DNA from: Brevibacillus choshinensis
GTDB taxonomy: Bacteria > Bacillota > Bacilli > Brevibacillales > Brevibacillaceae
Direction of reading: 5' to 3'
Length of the DNA: 64,000 nucleotides
Assembly: GCF_016811915.1 (NCBI RefSeq)
Contig: NZ_CP069127.1
Location: 4,374,001-4,438,000, forward strand
Under the pieces are notes generated by a model. The model did no database searches, had not been told where the DNA came from, and saw only the letters and a list, made by a program, of their open reading frames with translations. Both the position numbers and the translations under genes were made by a program. The stretch's first letter is position 1, and each line of letters opens with the position of its first letter. Positions 16,978-25,763 of the stretch are shown here, one piece after another.

Positions 16978-17778
16978 ATGATTGCTCGCCTGCGTTGCTC
17001 TCTCAGCAATCGCCTTGCTTTGTGGATCCTTTTGATTTGCCTTTTCGCCCTGCTCTATGTAGTGGTAAAGGATCGTCTGAACCACTATCAAAATCAATGG
17101 ATCCTGGTATGGAGCGACGAATTCGACGGGTCTGTATTGAATCGCTCCAAATGGAATGTCGTAGACGCTCCTTCTCCTCGCAACAACGAGCTAGAATACT
17201 ACACACCCGAAGCCGTATCTGTCATAGACGGCTATCTTCGAATTCGCACAGATCAGCGAAGCTACAAAGGCCTGGAGTATACATCCGGCGCAGTCGAGAC
17301 GAGAAACAAATACGATTTTTTATATGGCAAAGTGGAGATCCATGCTCGTCTTCCCAAAGGACAAGGCATATGGCCTGCCCATTGGATGCCACCAAGCGAC
17401 CACGTTTCCCCCTATGAGATCGACATCATGGAAATGCTCGGGCATGAACCGAACAAAATCTACTTGACTCATCACTGGTTGGGGTGGATTCCGCAGCAGT
17501 ATACAGGCACTTTTGTCGGTCCTGATTACTCGGAGGCTTTCCATACCTTTACCGTAGAATGGGACCCAGGAAAGATCACTTGGTACATAGATGGAATCGA
17601 GCGCTATTCCTCTACCTCTCATGTCCAAAACACACCTGCCTATTTGTATCTGAATACAGCCGTAGGAGGGAAATGGCCAGGAGCGCCAGATGAAACAACC
17701 GTGTTTCCCCAATTTCACGACATCGACTACGTACGGGTCTATCAGAAGCAAAAAGCATTTGACTGGAAGTTCTGGTAG
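16978..17778 (+). CDS. GH16 family glycoside hydrolase, membrane-anchored
   Basis: Residues 10-30 form a signal anchor. The rest is a GH16 jelly-roll beginning WSDEFDGSVLNRSKWN, with the catalytic motif EIDIMEMLG (nucleophile Glu, helper Asp, acid/base Glu) and WxxxEWDPGKITWYIDG later. The family cleaves beta-1,3(-1,4)-glucans and related polysaccharides. Length is normal at 266 residues. GGAGG precedes the ATG, and a TATAAT at 16930 may be its -10. Its location beside the exopolysaccharide locus suggests trimming or turnover of surface glycan, which is inference. Confidence 0.88.
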   Translation: MIARLRCSLSNRLALWILLICLFALLYVVVKDRLNHYQNQWILVWSDEFDGSVLNRSKWNVVDAPSPRNNELEYYTPEAVSVIDGYLRIRTDQRSYKGLEYTSGAVETRNKYDFLYGKVEIHARLPKGQGIWPAHWMPPSDHVSPYEIDIMEMLGHEPNKIYLTHHWLGWIPQQYTGTFVGPDYSEAFHTFTVEWDPGKITWYIDGIERYSSTSHVQNTPAYLYLNTAVGGKWPGAPDETTVFPQFHDIDYVRVYQKQKAFDWKFW

Positions 17779-17798
17779 CTCTGTAATCAGTTCATGTC

Positions 17799-17814
17799 GT
17801 TCTTTACAAAGAAC
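17799..17814. promoter_or_regulatory. SinR-type operator before the deacetylase gene
   Basis: GTTCTTTACAAAGAAC: two GTTCTTT heptamers, a match to the published SinR consensus GTTCTYT, as a perfect inverted repeat with a 2-bp spacer, 59 bp before the start codon. Confidence 0.7.
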
Positions 17815-17872
17815 AGCTTCCCCCACGCCACGTTTTTCCCTACCTTTTGAAAGAGACATAGGAGTTGACTGT

Positions 17873-18658
17873 ATGAAGATCATCATTAATGCGGATGATT
17901 TTGGCATGTCCACTACCACGGATGACGCCATCATCCAGACATTTTCGATTGGCGCATTGACCTCTACCACGATCTTCGCGAATGGTGCTACTTTTGAAGC
18001 GGCATGTCAGCGAGCGCACGAGGAAAAATTACAGCACCAGGTCGGGCTGCACATCAATCTGAATGATGGGCTACCGCTCTCCGAAGCCATCCGAAAATGC
18101 CCGCGCTTCTGTGATGAAAACGGTTTTTTCCGACCGCGGACCCGCTCGCTCTCCCGCCTGATTCTCCCTTTAACTGCAAATGAAAAATCTGCATTGGCCA
18201 CCGAGCTGCGCTCACAAATTCGCCGCTGCCGTCTGCATGGCTTGCCGCTTACACACGCTGACTCCCACAATCACATCCATACCGAGATCATCCTCGGGAC
18301 ACTGATCATGGAGGTACTCAAAGAAGAAGAAATCCCCTACTTGCGCTTGACTCGCAACATCGGTACGGATATGTCCGTACCGAAAAAACTATATAAGACT
18401 CTATACAACGGTATCCTGTCATCAAAAGGTCTACGCGGTGTCCAATACTTCGGAGAATTTGAAGGCATGATTGCTCTCTGCCAAAACGGAGGGAACCGGA
18501 CTGGATCTGTAGAAATCATGTGTCATCCGATCTATAACGAAAACGGTCATATCTACGATCTGTATGGCGCTTCCATCACACAACAGTTCAAGGAGTTGCT
18601 CGACCTGATCCCTGGAATGGAATTGACCACGTACGGGCAAATGAAGCTAGCTGGATGA
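17873..18658 (+). CDS. YdjC/ChbG/HpnK-type carbohydrate deacetylase
   Basis: The N-terminus MKIIINADDFGMS holds the family's metal-binding NADDFG; later GLHINLNDG and THADSHNHIHTE supply the histidine ligands. The family removes N-acetyl groups from chito-oligosaccharides or similar sugars. The start at 17873 has AGGAG 8 bases upstream; the frame extends much further upstream but without homology. At 261 residues it is of normal length. A SinR-type palindrome lies just upstream, so it is probably co-regulated with exopolysaccharide production and may deacetylate that glycan or its fragments. Confidence 0.87.
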   Translation: MKIIINADDFGMSTTTDDAIIQTFSIGALTSTTIFANGATFEAACQRAHEEKLQHQVGLHINLNDGLPLSEAIRKCPRFCDENGFFRPRTRSLSRLILPLTANEKSALATELRSQIRRCRLHGLPLTHADSHNHIHTEIILGTLIMEVLKEEEIPYLRLTRNIGTDMSVPKKLYKTLYNGILSSKGLRGVQYFGEFEGMIALCQNGGNRTGSVEIMCHPIYNENGHIYDLYGASITQQFKELLDLIPGMELTTYGQMKLAG

Positions 18659-18679
18659 GGCAGAGCTCACAAACCTAAA

Positions 18680-18714
18680 AAATGGGGTGAGATCCATGTG
18701 ATCCCACCCCATTT
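18680..18714. terminator. bidirectional terminator between deacetylase and AsnB-like genes
   Basis: AAATGGGGTG and CACCCCATTT arms with an inner GATC/GATC pair, between convergent genes. Confidence 0.75.
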
Positions 18715-18720
18715 CTCTGG

Positions 18721-20397
18721 CTATACTGTCGCCACCGCCAAATTGCTTTCCTGCTCCCCGTGCCCTTCCCTCACGTCTTCTCCCTCGAGAAAGCGCATAA
18801 ACAGGGCAATCGTCACCATATTCCCCAGATGCGTATCCAAAATATCGCTTAACTGCAGCTGATCGTCCAAGATTCCCTCCTTCTTTAACTTGGCGAAGGC
18901 TTTTTTCGTCAACTGCATATTGCGTATCGTTCTGAACAACTCAGGATGCTCTGGACTTTCCTGCAGATAAGTTTTATGAAATAGCTTGCGTCCCAATACC
19001 TTCGCCGCTCTCCTCGTTCGATTACGGATGTATTTGACCATATCCTTGAGCATTTCCACTTTTTCATATGAAACCGAGATGCCACCCTCTGCTGTGCGGA
19101 TTTTGGCCACCTTTGGATTTAATTGTGTGATCATTTTTCGATGGTACTGATTGAAAAAACGCTCCCTGCGTTTCAAATGAAAGCCATACCGCACCAAATC
19201 GTATTCCAGGAACGGAGAGTAACAGCCAAAGAGATGGCTCGCCGCAGAGATATATGTGCTGGCTACCGTTTTCATCCGGAAGTGATAGTAGATGCTGTCA
19301 TAGGTTTTCGTATTGGTATCCAAGAGATAATACCCCAGCTTCTCAACCACCCGATCCTCGAACGATTCGTTCAACTGCTTGTAGTCTCCGGCAAAATAGG
19401 TGTTCTTGCACTTGATTTGCAGCATCCTCATCCGCAGAAAGCGACGAATGTTGGACTTTTTGCGAATATAGAAAGGAAAGTCCTGGACCCACATATTCTC
19501 TTTGAAAAACTCGCCGCCGATACCGGAAACGACGAGATCGACCCCGCGCTCCTCCCGATTCTTATGATGAGGCAAGGTGCGGTAGTGCTTGAATAAATCG
19601 TTCATTCCATCACACCAGTCAAACAACTCCGGGACACTCTGCTCTAGCCGGTCGATACTCGGCTCCGAAATGAAAAGCTCATGCTTCAGCTCTTTGGCCA
19701 CTTGCTTGGGGACCTCGACATCCTGAATCCCATTCATCCCCGTTATGGCCGCTTCGAAAGGGACACCATGATGATCGAGCAGGACACAAACAAGCCGGGA
19801 GTCTACTCCCCCTGTCAAATCGGCGCTCACTTTCATTGTCTTGACCGACTGGCTGAACAGTCGGAAAAATTCAATGACATCTAGTTTCGGGCAGGCATCT
19901 TCCAAGCTTTCCAGTTTCTTGGATACAATGGTTTTTTTATGATTGCAAAGGACAATGATCTCGTTACAGTCGATTTTGAAGATGCCATCCACCAGTGTGC
20001 GGTTGTCGTAGATGTTTCCAAAGTTCAGAAATTCGATAATGGAATCCTTGGAAATCTGTTCCTTTCCATAGCCGCTTTTTTTCGCTAACGCCAGAAAGGA
20101 CGTCGAGACGATCGCATCCATGTGAAACGCCTCGAAAGCCCCGCTGTTATCAATAAATGCATAGTACATTTCGGCCTGCTTGTCGTAGACCGTCATAAAA
20201 AAGTGACCCTTCAGGACTTTGACCGCCCCTATCATCCCACTCATCCGGAGTTCTTCTAAAAAAGCCATGACCGACTCGATCCCCGCTGCCACTCCCAAAA
20301 TAAAAACAAACCCTTTCCAGCCCACAATATAGTTGGCATCCTCCCAGGCCTGCTCCTTACTCTGCCATTGTGTAATACCCTCACTCGTGATCAGCAT
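18721..20397 (-). CDS. asparagine-synthetase-like protein, paralogue 1
   Basis: An amidotransferase-like N-terminal half (about residues 1-165) is followed by an ATP-pyrophosphatase synthetase domain with PP-loop DLTGGVDSRL (residues 193-202), GIGGEFFKE and IRTAEGGISVS. Such enzymes adenylate a carboxylate and transfer nitrogen. The class II glutaminase nucleophile, Cys directly after Met, is absent if the ATG at 20397 is used; AGGGTGAG precedes that ATG. A GTG two codons upstream would give Met-Cys-Met but lacks support. It is the last of three tandem copies at the 3' end of the exopolysaccharide gene cluster. The substrate may be a uronic acid or a small metabolite; this is inference. Confidence 0.8.
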   Translation of the reverse strand: MLITSEGITQWQSKEQAWEDANYIVGWKGFVFILGVAAGIESVMAFLEELRMSGMIGAVKVLKGHFFMTVYDKQAEMYYAFIDNSGAFEAFHMDAIVSTSFLALAKKSGYGKEQISKDSIIEFLNFGNIYDNRTLVDGIFKIDCNEIIVLCNHKKTIVSKKLESLEDACPKLDVIEFFRLFSQSVKTMKVSADLTGGVDSRLVCVLLDHHGVPFEAAITGMNGIQDVEVPKQVAKELKHELFISEPSIDRLEQSVPELFDWCDGMNDLFKHYRTLPHHKNREERGVDLVVSGIGGEFFKENMWVQDFPFYIRKKSNIRRFLRMRMLQIKCKNTYFAGDYKQLNESFEDRVVEKLGYYLLDTNTKTYDSIYYHFRMKTVASTYISAASHLFGCYSPFLEYDLVRYGFHLKRRERFFNQYHRKMITQLNPKVAKIRTAEGGISVSYEKVEMLKDMVKYIRNRTRRAAKVLGRKLFHKTYLQESPEHPELFRTIRNMQLTKKAFAKLKKEGILDDQLQLSDILDTHLGNMVTIALFMRFLEGEDVREGHGEQESNLAVATV

Positions 20398-20456
20398 GCA
20401 CACTCACCCTGTCCTATCGAAGAATTCACTACGAGTGGAAAAGAATCGATATCTGT

Positions 20457-22124
20457 CTATCTCCGCGCTGTACTGGTATATTGTCCAAGTGGACCGGCTT
20501 TCGTAGTCTCCAGATACGAGATTAAGGTCGCCAATGAAATCAGATTTCCCAGATGCTGATTGTGGATCTGGTCAATCCTCAAATCGTGGTGCAGTATGTG
20601 AACCTCTTTTAACAGATTGATTGAATGATGGGTGTGCCGGAGTTGTCTTATCACCGTGAATAGCTCCGGATGCTCTGGACTTTCTGACGAGTAGCTTTTT
20701 TTGAGCACCTTCCTTCCCAGCATTCCCATCAGCCGTTTGGTGTAACTGACAACGTACTTTCGTATATCCTTTGCCACCTCCAGCCTCTGGGTTGAGACAG
20801 AGATCCCCCCTTCCGATGTCCGTACTTTTGATACCTCGGGATTAAGTTGGGTAATCGTTTTCCGGTGAAACCTGTTGAATATCCGTTCCTTTCTAGTGAG
20901 TTGAAAACCAAACCGAACGAGCTCCTCATCCAGCAACGGTGCGTAGGTTGGCAGCACATAATTAGCTGCTGTCAAATATTTGCCGGCGATTGACTTCATC
21001 CGGTAGTGGTAGTAGATGTTGTCGTATGTCTTCGTGTTAGTCTCGAGTACGTAGGGGGCAAGCTCGTCTATCATTTTCCCGGTGAAGGATTTCTGGAGTG
21101 GGACAAACGATTCGTCAAAATAATACTGTGCGCATGAAACCGGGAGAAAGCGTGTATGAAAAAGGCGGCTCAGGTTTGCCTTTTTGTTGGTGTAAAAGGG
21201 GAAGTCCTGGAGCCAGAAAAAGTCTTTGAACATCTCTCCCCCTATTCCCGTAATGGCAACATTCATACCTCGCTGGACTCGATTACGGTTATGCTGCATT
21301 GTCCGATAGTGACGAAAAAGATCGTGCATGCCATCACTGATCCTAAACAGCTCCCCAATTTCTTCCTCCAAATGAAGTACGACTGGGGTGGTCACATGCA
21401 GAGAAACCCCAAACAGCCCGGCAACCTCTTTGGGGATGTCCACATCCTGAATCCCCTCCCTTCCCGAGATGGTCGTTTCAAAATTCACACCATAATAATG
21501 AAGCAGGACGCTGATCAATCGAGAGTCAATTCCGCCGGATAAATCCACACTGACCCTTTGGTTACGCAGCGACTGCGACAGCTTTTGAAAAAAATCGTGA
21601 AAATCAGCAACTGGCTGCTCTTCGTCATAGATTGTGGCGAGCTTTTTTCTTCTTACCTTCACTGTGCGACGGTCGAATACGAGCAGCTCACTGCTGTCAA
21701 TTTTTCGGATCGATTCGAAGAACGTTTTATTTTCAAAGAGATGACCGAAGTTGAGAAACTCCATCATCGCCTGACGATTCATCGTGGTGATGTTCATGTT
21801 TTTGTGCGCAGCCAGCGTGAGAAAAGAACTGGAAATAGCATCCTCGGAATAGAAAGCGTCGTGGCAGCCGCTTGAATCCACAAAGCAGTAATAGAGCGGG
21901 GAAGCCTTCACCTTCATTACGATCATATAGCTGCCTTTCAATTGCAGCGCATCCTGATCCAAAGTCGCTTCGGTAAAGAATTTCGCAAAATGCCGAACAG
22001 ACGGCAGCCCCGCCAGCACTCCCTGTATATACACAAAGCCTTTCCAGTAAAACACAGCCTTGTCGTTCTCCCAGCGTTGAAATCCAGCATCAACAGTCGT
22101 TATTCCTTCACACGTAAGTAGCAA
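20457..22124 (-). CDS. asparagine-synthetase-like protein, paralogue 2
   Basis: Collinear with the two neighbouring copies, ungapped over nearly the first 190 residues. It has PP-loop DLSGGIDSRL (residues 194-203), GIGGEMFKD and VRTSEGGISVS. The start is a TTG at 22124 with GGAGGAG seven bases upstream, giving an N-terminus MLLTCEG; the Cys is at position 5, not 2, so the N-terminal domain should not release ammonia from glutamine. Spacing to the next copies is 45 and 59 bases, consistent with one transcript. The ATP-binding domain looks intact, so activity with free ammonia or another amine is possible. Confidence 0.8.
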   Translation of the reverse strand: MLLTCEGITTVDAGFQRWENDKAVFYWKGFVYIQGVLAGLPSVRHFAKFFTEATLDQDALQLKGSYMIVMKVKASPLYYCFVDSSGCHDAFYSEDAISSSFLTLAAHKNMNITTMNRQAMMEFLNFGHLFENKTFFESIRKIDSSELLVFDRRTVKVRRKKLATIYDEEQPVADFHDFFQKLSQSLRNQRVSVDLSGGIDSRLISVLLHYYGVNFETTISGREGIQDVDIPKEVAGLFGVSLHVTTPVVLHLEEEIGELFRISDGMHDLFRHYRTMQHNRNRVQRGMNVAITGIGGEMFKDFFWLQDFPFYTNKKANLSRLFHTRFLPVSCAQYYFDESFVPLQKSFTGKMIDELAPYVLETNTKTYDNIYYHYRMKSIAGKYLTAANYVLPTYAPLLDEELVRFGFQLTRKERIFNRFHRKTITQLNPEVSKVRTSEGGISVSTQRLEVAKDIRKYVVSYTKRLMGMLGRKVLKKSYSSESPEHPELFTVIRQLRHTHHSINLLKEVHILHHDLRIDQIHNQHLGNLISLATLISYLETTKAGPLGQYTSTARR

Positions 22125-22169
22125 GAGTCCACTCCTCCAATATCCATCTGATCTCTATTCGTTCTGAAA

Positions 22170-23813
22170 TTACGTTCCGTGGCGTTGCCCTTTGATCGAA
22201 TGCAGAAACTCCATAAAAAGAGATAAGGATAAGAAATGACTGAGATGAGCGTCATGGATGTCAGGCAATTGGACGTTTCCCTGCAGGATTTTTTCTTCTT
22301 TTAACAGCTCGATCGCATCCTTCGCCAGCCGAGATTCCCGGATACGAACGGACAGCTCCGGGTGATCTGCAGGCTGTCTGGTATAAGATCCGTGAAAGAG
22401 TCTGCGCTCGATCACCTTTATGAGGCGAGTCCCTTTGTCCCATACATATTTTTGAATGTCCTTGCTTACCTCCCATTTGTCTACGGAAACAGAGATCCCG
22501 CCCTCTGAGGTTCGAATCCTTGCAATCTGTGGATTGACTTTTGAGATTGTCCGGCGATGAAACGTATTGAAAAATCGCTCCCTGCGCTTTAAATGGAATC
22601 CGAATTGCACGAAATCCAGCTCGACCATGGGGGCATAGCTGGGCAACACTCGATTTGCCGCACTGATATAGCCGCCTCCAATCGTTGGAAACTCATAGTA
22701 GTAGTAGATGTTGTCGTATGTTTTCGTATTGGTATCTAATTCATAGCGTGCCAGCTTATGTAGCGTTCCGTTTTGCAGCAGTTGGTTCGCATTGGCGTAC
22801 TCACCGGTGAAATATTCATTTTTGCATGGAATGGGCAGCATAAACATCGTAAACATGCGATCAAGCCGCGATGTTTTGCTCGTATAAAATGGAAAATCCT
22901 GCAGCCACAACTCATCCTTGAGGAATTCACCGCCAATGCCGCTCAAGGCAAGATCGATCCCTCTTTTTACCCGGTTTTGATTGTGTTGATAGGAACGATC
23001 ATGCTTGAAGACATCGTTTAATCCATCGCTAATGCGAAAGACTTCCGGGATCCTCTCTTCTAAGCCGTCTACAAGGGGACGGGTCACATGAAGAGTTGTT
23101 CCCATGGCGGCAGCCACTTCCTTTGCAATCTCGACGTCCTCCATCCCGTCTATTCCGGAAACCGTCGTCTCGAATGGTACGCCATAGTAATCCAAAAGAA
23201 CGGCAATCAGCCGGGAATCCACACCGCCCGTCAAATCTACACTCAACCGAAGATCCTTTATGGATTTTGCTATCTTTTCAAAAAACTGGAGGTAATCAAA
23301 ATCGCCGTTTCCCGCATCGATCGGCGCCAATTTTTTGGAGTGAACACTCTTGCCGCCCGGTCCAAAGCGGATGATCTGGTTACGATCAATCCGGGAAATG
23401 CCCTCGACCAATGTCTTGTTTGCAAATACGTTTCCAAAGTTGACGAACTCCAGTACGGCGTCACGGTCCAGCTGCGTAGTGGTCAAGCCTTGATATGAAA
23501 CCAGCTCCAAAAATGATGCGGCAACAGCCGTTTTGGAGTGAAAGGCCGCAAACCCGCCATTGTTGTCCGTGAAGCAGGTGTACTTATGGGTCTTTTTTTC
23601 CTTTACTATCATGAAGAAGTGGCCTCTCAGTGCCAAAAGTGCACGTTCTATGCCTTTTATCGCGGTCAAGCGGGAAAACTCTCGAACAGATGCTTCCCCA
23701 GGAGGGATTCCCAGCAAGTAGAGAAAGCCCCTCCACCGGAAGCAATAGTCCGCATTTTCCCACGTTTGCAGGTCACTCGCTAAACTCCTCATGCCTTTCG
23801 CTGTTAACAGCAA
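22170..23813 (-). CDS. asparagine-synthetase-like protein, paralogue 3
   Basis: First of the three copies in transcription order. It has PP-loop DLTGGVDSRL (residues 193-202), GIGGEFLKD and IRTSEGGISVS, and the shared LDTNTKTYDNIYY segment in the C-terminal half. I place the start at the TTG at 23813, eight bases after GGGGG, because this aligns the N-termini of all three copies as ML-(I/L)-T; a TTG two codons upstream is possible. There is no Cys near the N-terminus. It follows a glycosyltransferase gene by 34 bases, tying the triplet to exopolysaccharide synthesis. Confidence 0.8.
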   Translation of the reverse strand: MLLTAKGMRSLASDLQTWENADYCFRWRGFLYLLGIPPGEASVREFSRLTAIKGIERALLALRGHFFMIVKEKKTHKYTCFTDNNGGFAAFHSKTAVAASFLELVSYQGLTTTQLDRDAVLEFVNFGNVFANKTLVEGISRIDRNQIIRFGPGGKSVHSKKLAPIDAGNGDFDYLQFFEKIAKSIKDLRLSVDLTGGVDSRLIAVLLDYYGVPFETTVSGIDGMEDVEIAKEVAAAMGTTLHVTRPLVDGLEERIPEVFRISDGLNDVFKHDRSYQHNQNRVKRGIDLALSGIGGEFLKDELWLQDFPFYTSKTSRLDRMFTMFMLPIPCKNEYFTGEYANANQLLQNGTLHKLARYELDTNTKTYDNIYYYYEFPTIGGGYISAANRVLPSYAPMVELDFVQFGFHLKRRERFFNTFHRRTISKVNPQIARIRTSEGGISVSVDKWEVSKDIQKYVWDKGTRLIKVIERRLFHGSYTRQPADHPELSVRIRESRLAKDAIELLKEEKILQGNVQLPDIHDAHLSHFLSLSLFMEFLHSIKGQRHGT

Positions 23814-23847
23814 AACCAACTTCCCCCTTTACGTTGTCCGTTCTCCA

Positions 23848-25023
23848 TTACGGGCTCAGTATTCCTTTCAGCTTTTGATTGTCGGCAAGAATGTTTCTCG
23901 CCTTGCTCACGAAGGAAACTTTCTTGGCAGCATCCTTGTTTAACTGAATGATTTTTTGGACGAAGGTCAGGGGATGATTGACGCAAAAGTCTTCGTCAAA
24001 AATGTCTACGGAATAGCCGACCGTGCTTTCCTTGGTCGCGAGTACCGGGATCCCTTTCATGATCCCTTCGAGTATCTTGATTTTCGCGCCGCCTCCCAAT
24101 GTGTTCGGTACGATGAGAAAATCGCAGCTGCGAATGTACTCATCCACAGAGGGAACAGCCCCTGTCACAACGATTTGCTCCGAATGGTACTTTTGAATCC
24201 GTGGGCTGGGATCACGCCCCACCACGTATAGCCGGTAGCGATCATCCTCCTTGACGAGCTCCTGAAAGACATTTTCAATAAACCAGACAGCCCCGACCAC
24301 ATTGGGATACCATTCCATGCTCCCCAGGAGCAGTAGATTGTAGGAGGGGTGTTCTACTTGCTCTCTCTCCTTGATCGCCGGGTAATTGTAGTAGGGTGGA
24401 ATCACATGAATGCGATCGGCTGCCTTTCCCATTTGGGCAATAATCCTCTTGTCCTCCTCGGAAATGACCCAGATCTCATCCACTGTGTGAATCGCATGGT
24501 ACTCCAGCCTTTTGATTCCACGATTGAGCAAGCGCAGCTTCCATTTATCTTTGCTGCGCGACTGGTACTTGATTTCTTCGCGTGCGTTCAAATGCTCGAT
24601 ATTGTGTTGGATCAGCACGAGCTTGGTTCGCTTTCGATCGATATGCTTTTGAATCGTGTCGTAGAGAAAAAACATGCGCAAGTGATCGAGAATGATGACG
24701 TCGTAGTGAGTCTCTGCCAAGAGAGCATCCGCTTCCTCGATCATTCGGGGCAAATATTTTTGAGTGCTGTCTCCGTACAGAAGAATTTTCTTGTAGTTCT
24801 CCCATTTTTTCGGTCGATACGGTACCAGCCTCATTTGCCGAAAGAGTGTGGAAAAGTAACGATACTCCTCCGTATTCGCATCGGTCTCCTCGTATTGGAA
24901 GGAGAGCACGTCAATCGAGCTGTCAGGACTGGCGATTCTCTCTAAGATTCCGAGTGAATAGATGGCATCACCCGAATTTACCGGAAACAGCTTTCCCGAA
25001 ATGTACAATACGTGTTTTCCCAT
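23848..25023 (-). CDS. glycosyltransferase, GT4-like
   Basis: A GT-B fold protein of 391 residues. The N-terminus KHVLYISGKLFPVNSGDAIYS is the acceptor-side Rossmann start; the C-terminal half has LLLLGSMEWYPNV, then IVTGAVPSVDEYIRSCDFLIV and a GGGAKIKILEGIMKG motif with the conserved Glu that contacts the nucleotide-sugar. The start at 25023 lies 2 bases after the upstream gene's stop; an earlier in-frame start would overlap that gene. It probably adds one sugar of the repeat unit on the cytosolic face. Confidence 0.85.
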   Translation of the reverse strand: MGKHVLYISGKLFPVNSGDAIYSLGILERIASPDSSIDVLSFQYEETDANTEEYRYFSTLFRQMRLVPYRPKKWENYKKILLYGDSTQKYLPRMIEEADALLAETHYDVIILDHLRMFFLYDTIQKHIDRKRTKLVLIQHNIEHLNAREEIKYQSRSKDKWKLRLLNRGIKRLEYHAIHTVDEIWVISEEDKRIIAQMGKAADRIHVIPPYYNYPAIKEREQVEHPSYNLLLLGSMEWYPNVVGAVWFIENVFQELVKEDDRYRLYVVGRDPSPRIQKYHSEQIVVTGAVPSVDEYIRSCDFLIVPNTLGGGAKIKILEGIMKGIPVLATKESTVGYSVDIFDEDFCVNHPLTFVQKIIQLNKDAAKKVSFVSKARNILADNQKLKGILSP

Positions 25024-25025
25024 AG

Positions 25026-25763
25026 TTATCGCATCCTCAACTGATTTCGAAATGTTAGACATCGTTTGAGAAAAGTCTTGCCTCTGTACATTCGCAAAAG
25101 CATGGGATACTGCCTCAGGATCTCGTAGCGCTGCCGAAACAATTCTTGTCTGTGCCGATCACTGACCCCGCCGCCTTCGTACGTACATATGATTTGATCC
25201 ACCTTTTCAAAAATGTCCTTATTCCTGCGCATTTCCAAGACAGCTTTGAAGTCTGCCGAGATGGAATAGCTGCAATCATACAAAACTCGGCGATGAAGCC
25301 TGGTCGCAAACAGAATCGATTGGTGGCAGATCATTTGCGTGCTCAAATAAAAATCACTGAGCTTGTCGGGTTGCAAACAGACTTGGCCATCGCGATGGAT
25401 GTTGCCGTATAAATGACTCTCCCCTCTTCGTCCGGGCAGACTCGCGTCCAGTACCACTCGATTGTAAAAAACGTCACCTGCGTTCATATACATGACGTAA
25501 TCACTGTCAGGAGAGACAAGGGAGAGGCCTTTGTTCATCGCATCGTATATACCGTTATCCGGCTCGGAAACCATCTTGTCGATCATATGGCGATAGCGCT
25601 CTACGATGGCCAGCGTCCCGTCTGTAGATCCCCCGTCGATAATCACATACTCCTTATTGCGGTACGTTTGGTCCATAACGCTTTGAATCGTAGCCTCCAA
25701 ACGTCGGCCAGCCTGATACGTAACGGTGATGATGCTGATTTTGGGCAAATGCTGCCCTTTCAT
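25026..25763 (-). CDS. family 2 glycosyltransferase
   Basis: A GT-A fold: KISIITVTYQAGRRLEATIQS, then EYVIIDGGSTDGT, SEPDNGIYDAMNKG and a DxD-equivalent YMNAGDVFY. This resembles WcaA/EpsE-like transferases acting on a lipid-linked oligosaccharide. At 245 residues it has no membrane helix. Its ATGA overlaps the stop of the polymerase gene, and GGAGG precedes it, so the two are translationally coupled. The sugar donor is unknown. Confidence 0.87.
   Translation of the reverse strand: MKGQHLPKISIITVTYQAGRRLEATIQSVMDQTYRNKEYVIIDGGSTDGTLAIVERYRHMIDKMVSEPDNGIYDAMNKGLSLVSPDSDYVMYMNAGDVFYNRVVLDASLPGRRGESHLYGNIHRDGQVCLQPDKLSDFYLSTQMICHQSILFATRLHRRVLYDCSYSISADFKAVLEMRRNKDIFEKVDQIICTYEGGGVSDRHRQELFRQRYEILRQYPMLLRMYRGKTFLKRCLTFRNQLRMR

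Noticed and set aside
20398..20403. GTG-TGC start giving a Cys nucleophile to AsnB-like paralogue 1
   Set aside because: The AGGGTGAG ribosome binding site suits the ATG at 20397, and the other two paralogues also lack a Cys at position 2.
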